A model generated the notes under the pieces. That model had not been told where the DNA came from, ran no database searches, and was given only the letters and a program-made list of their open reading frames with translations. This document shows positions 31,765-35,998 of a stretch of DNA of 35,998 nt, in pieces. The stretch is taken from positions 1 through 35,998 of the forward strand of contig JBDKTJ010000054.1 in NCBI GenBank assembly GCA_039698075.1, written 5' to 3'. The position numbers and the translations under genes are program-made. This DNA comes from JAJFVC01 sp039698075. GTDB lineage: Bacteria > Planctomycetota > Planctomycetia > Pirellulales > Thermoguttaceae. Numbering within the stretch: the first letter of the stretch is position 1; every line of letters starts with the position of its first letter.

Positions 31765-32949
31765 TCAATTGTGGTGGCTGTCACCTTTTCCATTCCTTTT
31801 ATCCTTACCGTTATCTAATTCAGGCAACTTCCAGATATTGATTTCTCCCGCGGCGTAGGCGGCAAGACGCTTTGAATCTGGTGAAAAGCTAAGAAGGTCG
31901 ATGCCTATGGGACGATTGTGTTTAAAGGTGTAGCGATGACCATCCTTTGTGAAAAAAAGAAACACCAATCCATTTGGAACGGTGCCGGCCGCAACAAATC
32001 TACCATCCGGGCTTACGGCAACCCTTGTGATGTAATGGCTAGGTTCATTTTCGTTTGAGAGGGTTGCCCACCATCGGTTTACAACTTCCCCGGTCTCTGT
32101 TTTCATTCCGTACACCAATCCGGTACTGCTGCCCACATAAACTAGCCTGCTGTCTGGGCTGAATACAAGATCGGTGGCATCAAGTTCATCGAGAGGAAGT
32201 CTGCTCCACGATACCGCAGACTTCTCTGCACTCACTTCTGCCCCTGGTTTGTACTCAGAGCTAGCCACCCACTTTGGTTTTTTCTGGGTTACGTCAACCA
32301 TCAGAATGCCACGCTTCCAGCCCGGTACGCCAATATATCTGCCATCATTTGAGGGAACAACGTCATTAGTGATCTTCCAGGATTCGGCTAAATCTGGTGC
32401 GTTGTCAGTCTTGATAGTCACAGCCCAATTCAATGATTTACCGTCAGCAGCAACTAAGCCAAACCGAATCTGGTTACGTGGCTCAAACGAGTAGTTTTCT
32501 GGTTGGGACCAGACGGCAACATGGTTGCCGCTCCAGCTCCCGCGGCCAAGAGCAACGTGCCAATCCTTAGGCGGTTTCCATCGGTATCCCCATTTTCTCA
32601 AAATAGTGTCAAAAACGCAGAACTCGCCTTCGTGTTTCGGTGCATAGAGATCACATACCCACATATTAGGCGCAAAGATCGCAGCCGACGTGATTTCTTT
32701 GTCGCACGGAATTTCATATGCTTTCTGTATTGTACCTTTCCTCCATTGCCATACTACAAGAGAAAAGGGGTATTTGGTGACGGGGTAGATGAAATAGTCT
32801 GCACAGACCTCGACGTCACCCGAATCACGTCTATCAGGCCAAACAATTGTCTGTTCCTCGGCTCGCAAACAGCCTGCCAGCAACGTAATAAGACACACAA
32901 ACAGAACTCGCAGGCACCTCAGACAATTTAGCTTTGCGCCTAAAAACAT
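31765..32949 (-). CDS. Beta-propeller (WD40-like) lipoprotein
   Basis: The 394-residue protein starts with a signal peptide ending in a lipobox (LLAGC, Cys27). GGAG eight bases before the ATG supports the start. The mature part has repeated propeller blades with typical signatures: LVFSPDSRLVYVGSSTGLVY, VAVSPDGRFVAAGT and LSFSPDSKRLAAYAAG, each followed by WD-like ends (NIWKLPE). The N-terminal blades are more divergent. It is probably anchored in the envelope and may bind proteins. Composition is AT-richer than the chromosomal genes. It is the last gene of the inverted-repeat cassette. Confidence 0.75.
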   Translation of the reverse strand: MFLGAKLNCLRCLRVLFVCLITLLAGCLRAEEQTIVWPDRRDSGDVEVCADYFIYPVTKYPFSLVVWQWRKGTIQKAYEIPCDKEITSAAIFAPNMWVCDLYAPKHEGEFCVFDTILRKWGYRWKPPKDWHVALGRGSWSGNHVAVWSQPENYSFEPRNQIRFGLVAADGKSLNWAVTIKTDNAPDLAESWKITNDVVPSNDGRYIGVPGWKRGILMVDVTQKKPKWVASSEYKPGAEVSAEKSAVSWSRLPLDELDATDLVFSPDSRLVYVGSSTGLVYGMKTETGEVVNRWWATLSNENEPSHYITRVAVSPDGRFVAAGTVPNGLVFLFFTKDGHRYTFKHNRPIGIDLLSFSPDSKRLAAYAAGEINIWKLPELDNGKDKRNGKGDSHHN

Positions 32950-33000
32950 TCAATTTCTCCCACATACAAACATCGATACATATCGACTTCAGGTATCGTG

Positions 33001-34377
33001 CTACTCATCACGGGGCTCCGGAAACCTCCTGTTGACTACCTTATAAACATCCTCAATCGGGATGTCATGGGGATCTTCTGTGAAGAGGTCAGGCGAAGCG
33101 TCATATAGCTTGAGGAACGCATCCCAAGTCACCATCCCGGCCGCACGAGCTTGTCTCCAATAGATTCTTGTATCATCAGCGCTGCTACTCAATGCCGAGA
33201 TTTTTAGTCCCAAAGGTATCTTTAAACCCGGCAAAGAGAGCGTCGCATGATCGTGACCAACGCCAGCAATAACCGGAGTTCCAGCATGCGAATAGGAATC
33301 TTGAAGGGCATGCAGCCCACTTGCAATCGCCCAGAGAGTTGCATTCTGCCATATGGAATCGTCCTTGTGTTTGGACAAATCCATAAGGTAGTCATTAAAT
33401 AGTGACCAAGCTGCCTTACTGCCAGGTTCAACTTTGCCATTGGCGCTTACTGGAAAATGCCAAATGGCCACCTCCGCCATCATTTTGGCCGAATAGGCAC
33501 CCTTTTCATAACGTAGGAATGCCTGAACAGGTTCTCGCCAATCTTCGTCTGGAGCATTTGTGTCTTTTGCAAACTGCTTGTAGCATTTTAGACCAGCCAT
33601 CTTCGCCAACTCGGAAGTCATGTAAACATGAACATCTTTTCCCCACAAACCTGTTGGATCGGTCGCATTGATCGGATTGTTCCCGCAGTAGCGGTACAAA
33701 TTGATGTCCGCCGCCGCTGGGTCCCTATTGATCCACGTCGAGAGGCTTGGATCGTAGAAGCGGTTGCGGACCTGGTAGAGCCTGGTTTCGGTGTCGAAGA
33801 AGTACCCGCAATAAAGCGGCCCGTCTGTGTAGGGGAGACTCGGATCGTTCGACCAATCCTCTTTGCGAAGCAACGCCTCGCCGTACGAATTGTAAACGTA
33901 GCGGTCCATGTTCGCAATGATCCCGCCGTCCTCCGCTATCACGCCCGTCACGTTGTGATTCGCATCGGTCGTATAGAAACGGACGTAATCGGTGACGTTG
34001 GGCCAGACATTCGTAGCGCCCCAGTCGTTCATGTCGCCGTCGCCGTTGCCGTCGTGCAGGCAAGCAATCGGCGAATCGACGTAGCCCGGCCCCCACACGT
34101 ACTGATTGATCTGGTCCGCCTGGCTCCAGTTCATGTCGCGCTCTTCGAACAACTGCCACTGGTTGTTGTAGTAGTAATGCGTGACATACTGTTCCGAGCC
34201 GCCCATGGCCTTTTCGATCCGCCGGTTCAGACCGTCATAGCTGTACGTAGCAATCACATCGCCTGGCGTGCCCGGCGAGCCGCTAGAGTCTTCCTTCACG
34301 GCCACAAGCCGGTTCCAGGCATCATAGACATAATGCACGCGGGTCGTGGGCTCGCCAGACTTCGGGCCGGAGATCAT
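33001..34377 (-). CDS. RHS repeat-associated core protein with metal-phospholipase-like C-terminal tip (5'-truncated)
   Basis: Residues 1-246 are RHS core: YDAWNRLVAV, YSYDGLNRRIEKA, the NQYVWGPGYVDSP strand, VYNSYGEAL, then GYFFDTETRLYQVRNRFYDP, STWINRDP and the closing NPINATDPTGLWG. Full RHS proteins exceed 1000 residues, so the N-terminal part is lost; the ATG at 34377 is internal to an older gene. Residues 247-458 are the variable tip. It carries His250, WHFP (His307), LHALQDSYSHAG (His356, Asp360, His364) and GHDHATL. This Hx3D...H pattern resembles zinc-dependent phospholipase C/S1-type nucleases. The tip is AT-richer than the core, as for exchanged toxin tips. No immunity gene is obvious. 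Confidence 0.8.
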   Translation of the reverse strand: MISGPKSGEPTTRVHYVYDAWNRLVAVKEDSSGSPGTPGDVIATYSYDGLNRRIEKAMGGSEQYVTHYYYNNQWQLFEERDMNWSQADQINQYVWGPGYVDSPIACLHDGNGDGDMNDWGATNVWPNVTDYVRFYTTDANHNVTGVIAEDGGIIANMDRYVYNSYGEALLRKEDWSNDPSLPYTDGPLYCGYFFDTETRLYQVRNRFYDPSLSTWINRDPAAADINLYRYCGNNPINATDPTGLWGKDVHVYMTSELAKMAGLKCYKQFAKDTNAPDEDWREPVQAFLRYEKGAYSAKMMAEVAIWHFPVSANGKVEPGSKAAWSLFNDYLMDLSKHKDDSIWQNATLWAIASGLHALQDSYSHAGTPVIAGVGHDHATLSLPGLKIPLGLKISALSSSADDTRIYWRQARAAGMVTWDAFLKLYDASPDLFTEDPHDIPIEDVYKVVNRRFPEPRDE

Positions 34378-34689
34378 GTTGTACGAAACGTAGTTCGAGT
34401 AGGATTGACAATACGTACTGACCGCCCCGGAATACCTCCCCGAAATACCACTTCACGCCATCGTTCACTTCGCTTACAATCGTCATGGCAGTCCCTTCGT
34501 TCTAGTAGTTTTGGAAACGTCACCAATTTCTTACTACCAGTTCAAGGGCTGCCCTTCAATGTGCGCATAAATACAGACGTTATCGTCCCGGAATACGCGG
34601 AATACCTTTGGTGCTGCTCAATTCATGTCCTTTTGTTCGGTGCCACGCCGCTGGTTGGTTTAGATATTCCGTCATGGGCAGCAACGTGC
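34378..34689. other. 312 bp between RHS and LRR genes: probable decayed RHS upstream sequence
   Basis: No intact gene is seen. The frame feeding into the RHS start stays open for a short way (SNYVSYN just before the ATG), consistent with loss of the 5' part of a longer gene. A short alternative frame begins near 34489 (MTIVSEVNDGVKWYF) but stops soon. Two copies of CCCGGAATAC occur (34427-34436 and 34588-34597), and the same decamer occurs outside the cassette at 31570-31579. Confidence 0.4.
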
Positions 34690-35535
34690 TTATCGAACAA
34701 CAACCACATTGGGCAGCAGATTTTCGACCCGTTGCACGCCTGCTTTTGATACGGCGGTCCTAGCGAGATTGAGCAAACGAAGGGAGGTCAGCCCCTTGAG
34801 ACTTTCCACCCCGTCGTCTGTCACATCATTGCCCGATAGGAACAGCCTTTGCAGGTTTGTCAACCCAGCCAGGTATTTCAGTTTGGCATTACCCACCGCC
34901 GTCTCTGCTAGATTAAGCTCTCTCAGTTGTGTTAACTTTGCGAGTTGTTGAAGCCCCTTGTTGTCGATGTCGCAATAGGACAAGTCCAGTGATTCAAGCT
35001 TGTGCAGCCCTGTAAGATGCTCAAGGCCAACACCAGTCACCTTAGTCTTAGATAGGTCCAGGGTTTCCAGGTTCCTCAATGGCGTAAGGTATTCCAACCC
35101 TACATCGGTAACCCGAGTTCGATACAGAGACAACGTTTGAAGATCGGTCAATCCTTGGAGATGTTGCAAACCCGAATCGGTCACCTCGGTATTGCACAAA
35201 TCTAGATTCGAGAGCTTTTCTAGCCCGCCAACAGTCTCCATCCCAATATCGGTCACGTTCGTACTACTGAGCACCAGCGACTCGAGGTGCGCCAGCGCCG
35301 TAAGGAACTTCAAATCTGCGTCCGTCACATGTTCTGCGTTTAAGTCAATTTCAGTTACAGACTTTTCTGGCCGTTTGTCGTCGAAGGTGATTTGTGCCCC
35401 AAGCTTGGTAAGCTCGGCGATGGCTTTCTCCTCTCTTGGACTCACTCTTCCTGAACATCCAGAAAGAGCAACTACCAAAGACAGCACGAAAGCTACGCTT
35501 AGCCCCCTGCTTATGTAGTGCCTGAAGATAACCAT
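34690..35535 (-). CDS. Leucine-rich-repeat lipoprotein
   Basis: From ATG 35535 the protein has 281 residues. The frame opens eight codons earlier but inside the inverted repeat. The signal peptide (GLSVAFVLSLVVALSGC) ends in a lipobox Cys. About eight to nine repeats of 24 residues follow: LTDLQTLSLYRTRVTDVGLE, LRNLETLDLSKTKVTGVGLE and LTNLQRLFLSGNDVTDDGVE. These match the bacterial LRR class with a VTDxGL turn common in planctomycetes. It is likely a surface protein-binding module. It is the first gene of the cassette and starts 5 bp inside the right inverted repeat. Confidence 0.82.
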   Translation of the reverse strand: MVIFRHYISRGLSVAFVLSLVVALSGCSGRVSPREEKAIAELTKLGAQITFDDKRPEKSVTEIDLNAEHVTDADLKFLTALAHLESLVLSSTNVTDIGMETVGGLEKLSNLDLCNTEVTDSGLQHLQGLTDLQTLSLYRTRVTDVGLEYLTPLRNLETLDLSKTKVTGVGLEHLTGLHKLESLDLSYCDIDNKGLQQLAKLTQLRELNLAETAVGNAKLKYLAGLTNLQRLFLSGNDVTDDGVESLKGLTSLRLLNLARTAVSKAGVQRVENLLPNVVVVR

Positions 35536-35540
35536 ACTTG

Positions 35541-35568
35541 GGGGGAACAAAGGGGACATTCTACTTTT
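35541..35568 (-). repeat. Inverted repeat bounding the accessory cassette, right copy
   Basis: Reverse complement of 31643-31670 with one mismatch. It contains the TAG stop of the adjacent RAYT C-terminal fragment (35561-35563) and lies 5 bp upstream of the LRR start codon, so it joins a transposase end to the cassette. Confidence 0.85.
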
Positions 35569-35880
35569 CTAGTGTAATGCGAGGCCGGCCACGCGGACGT
35601 AGGCTGGATTCTAGGCCTAGACGACGCGCCGTCAGACGCTGCCACACCGGACCTCCATACGGACTCCCTCGCGCAACACACTTTCGCAATGCCGCTTCCT
35701 CGGCGGCCGTTTGCGGACGATTTACCCACTTCAGCCAATTGCCTTCGTGCCGCACCGGGCCGACGTGCAACCACATAGGCAGTTCGCTCTTTGCCCAAGT
35801 CCCGGCAGAACTCCACGTCCATTGCTCGGCGCGTTCCACGAGATTGGCCCGGACCGGGTTGCGTTCCACGTAGTTAGTGT
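35561..35880 (-). pseudogene. C-terminal fragment of a RAYT transposase
   Basis: The frame reads NYVERNPVRANLVERAEQWT followed by WSSAGTWA, the standard C-terminal motif of RAYT transposases. It ends RPRGRPRITLEK at a TAG inside the inverted repeat. Similarity begins at GTGTAAC (35877-35883); the N-terminal half with the HUH motif is absent. It cannot be the second half of a simply interrupted 31258-31518 gene, because on this strand the order is wrong. Confidence 0.8.
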
Positions 35881-35903
35881 AACATCTTTTCTGTAAAAGT
35901 GAT

Positions 35904-35968
35904 CTTGTTGATGTCTGGCGGAGTGGAGGCGAGCGTAGCGAGCCGAAACGGAGCCAGGCATCAACAAG
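35904..35968. repeat. REP-like palindrome next to the RAYT fragment
   Basis: CTTGTTGATGTCTGGC (35904-35919) pairs with GCCAGGCATCAACAAG (35953-35968) over 16 bp with one G-U pair. The loop contains GGCGAGCGTAGCGAGCC. RAYT enzymes act on hairpins of this kind, and it lies 24 bp upstream of the transposase fragment. Confidence 0.65.
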
Positions 35969-35998
35969 TGGGTGTCTTGAAAAAGGCGGGCCATCTCG

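Larger units (their letters stand above)
31643..35568. mobile_element. Inverted-repeat-bounded accessory cassette (LRR, RHS tip, beta-propeller)
   Basis: About 3.9 kb bounded by 28-bp inverted repeats. It contains three minus-strand genes for exported or toxin-type proteins and no transposase of its own. RAYT fragments lie directly outside at both ends. Composition is visibly lower in GC than the flanking chromosome apart from the RHS core. Mobility is inferred, not shown. Confidence 0.45.

Noticed and set aside
31258..35880. One RAYT gene split by insertion of the cassette
   Set aside because: For a minus-strand gene the N-terminal half should lie at the higher coordinate; here it lies at the lower one, so a simple insertion cannot explain it.

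Overview
The window looks like chromosome of a GC-rich planctomycete, probably near Pirellulales (inferred from gene families, not from a database search). Pointers are two DUF1559 proteins ending in an H-x9-DG-type motif, one with a type IV pilin-like N-terminus and one with a zinc ribbon; an HTH-REC response regulator; a small membrane protein with a SHOCT-like tail; tandem secreted proteins of a type I associate with this phylum; and RAYT and RHS debris.

Layout. 1-682: chromosomal flank with a decayed fragment that may derive from a radical SAM (spore-photoproduct-lyase-like) gene. 683-764: tRNA-Leu(UAG) on the minus strand with its own terminator. 725-13143: an integrated element of about 12.4 kb bounded by a perfect 40-bp direct repeat of the 5' half of that tRNA. 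It carries a tyrosine integrase and an HTH/excisionase-like gene beside the tRNA, a minus-strand block of small unknown genes punctuated by GC-rich hairpins, and a primase-polymerase plus ATPase/helicase pair joined by a TAATG overlap. An AT-rich candidate origin with nested inverted repeats follows, then a GIY-YIG/NUMOD1-like gene divergent from a serine recombinase. The right half is a putative defence island: a protein with a DNA-binding-like N-terminus and a deoxyribosyltransferase/TIR-like C-terminal effector domain, divergent from an HTH regulator - adenine methyltransferase - probable restriction endonuclease operon. There are no capsid, packaging or conjugation genes, so it resembles an integrative plasmid or satellite-like defence carrier.

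13283-22219: cell-envelope region. Three secreted or lipoprotein genes (two of them paralogues) run leftward. Divergently, a capsule/exopolysaccharide operon holds a Wza-like export lipoprotein, an O-antigen ligase/polymerase-like TPR protein and a CpsB/YwqE-type PHP phosphatase, followed by a small secreted protein. The export gene is preceded by a strongly structured leader. 22291-31248: housekeeping and regulation. This holds a primary-type sigma-70 factor with an unusually long insert, a DUF1559 protein, an HTH-REC regulator and sensorless histidine kinase pair behind a perfect-consensus promoter and a ~300-nt leader, clpX, a SHOCT-like membrane protein, a zinc-ribbon DUF1559 protein and a secreted beta-sandwich-like protein.

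31249-35998: accessory region. A 28-bp inverted repeat (27/28 identical) bounds about 3.9 kb carrying a beta-propeller lipoprotein, an RHS core with an AT-richer, metal-phospholipase-like tip, and an LRR lipoprotein. Just outside the repeats lie an N-terminal RAYT transposase fragment (left) and a C-terminal one (right), plus a REP-like palindrome at the right edge.

The most interesting candidates are the tRNA-hijacking integrative element with its deoxyribosyltransferase-like effector next to a restriction-modification operon, and the inverted-repeat-bounded RHS/LRR/propeller cassette.
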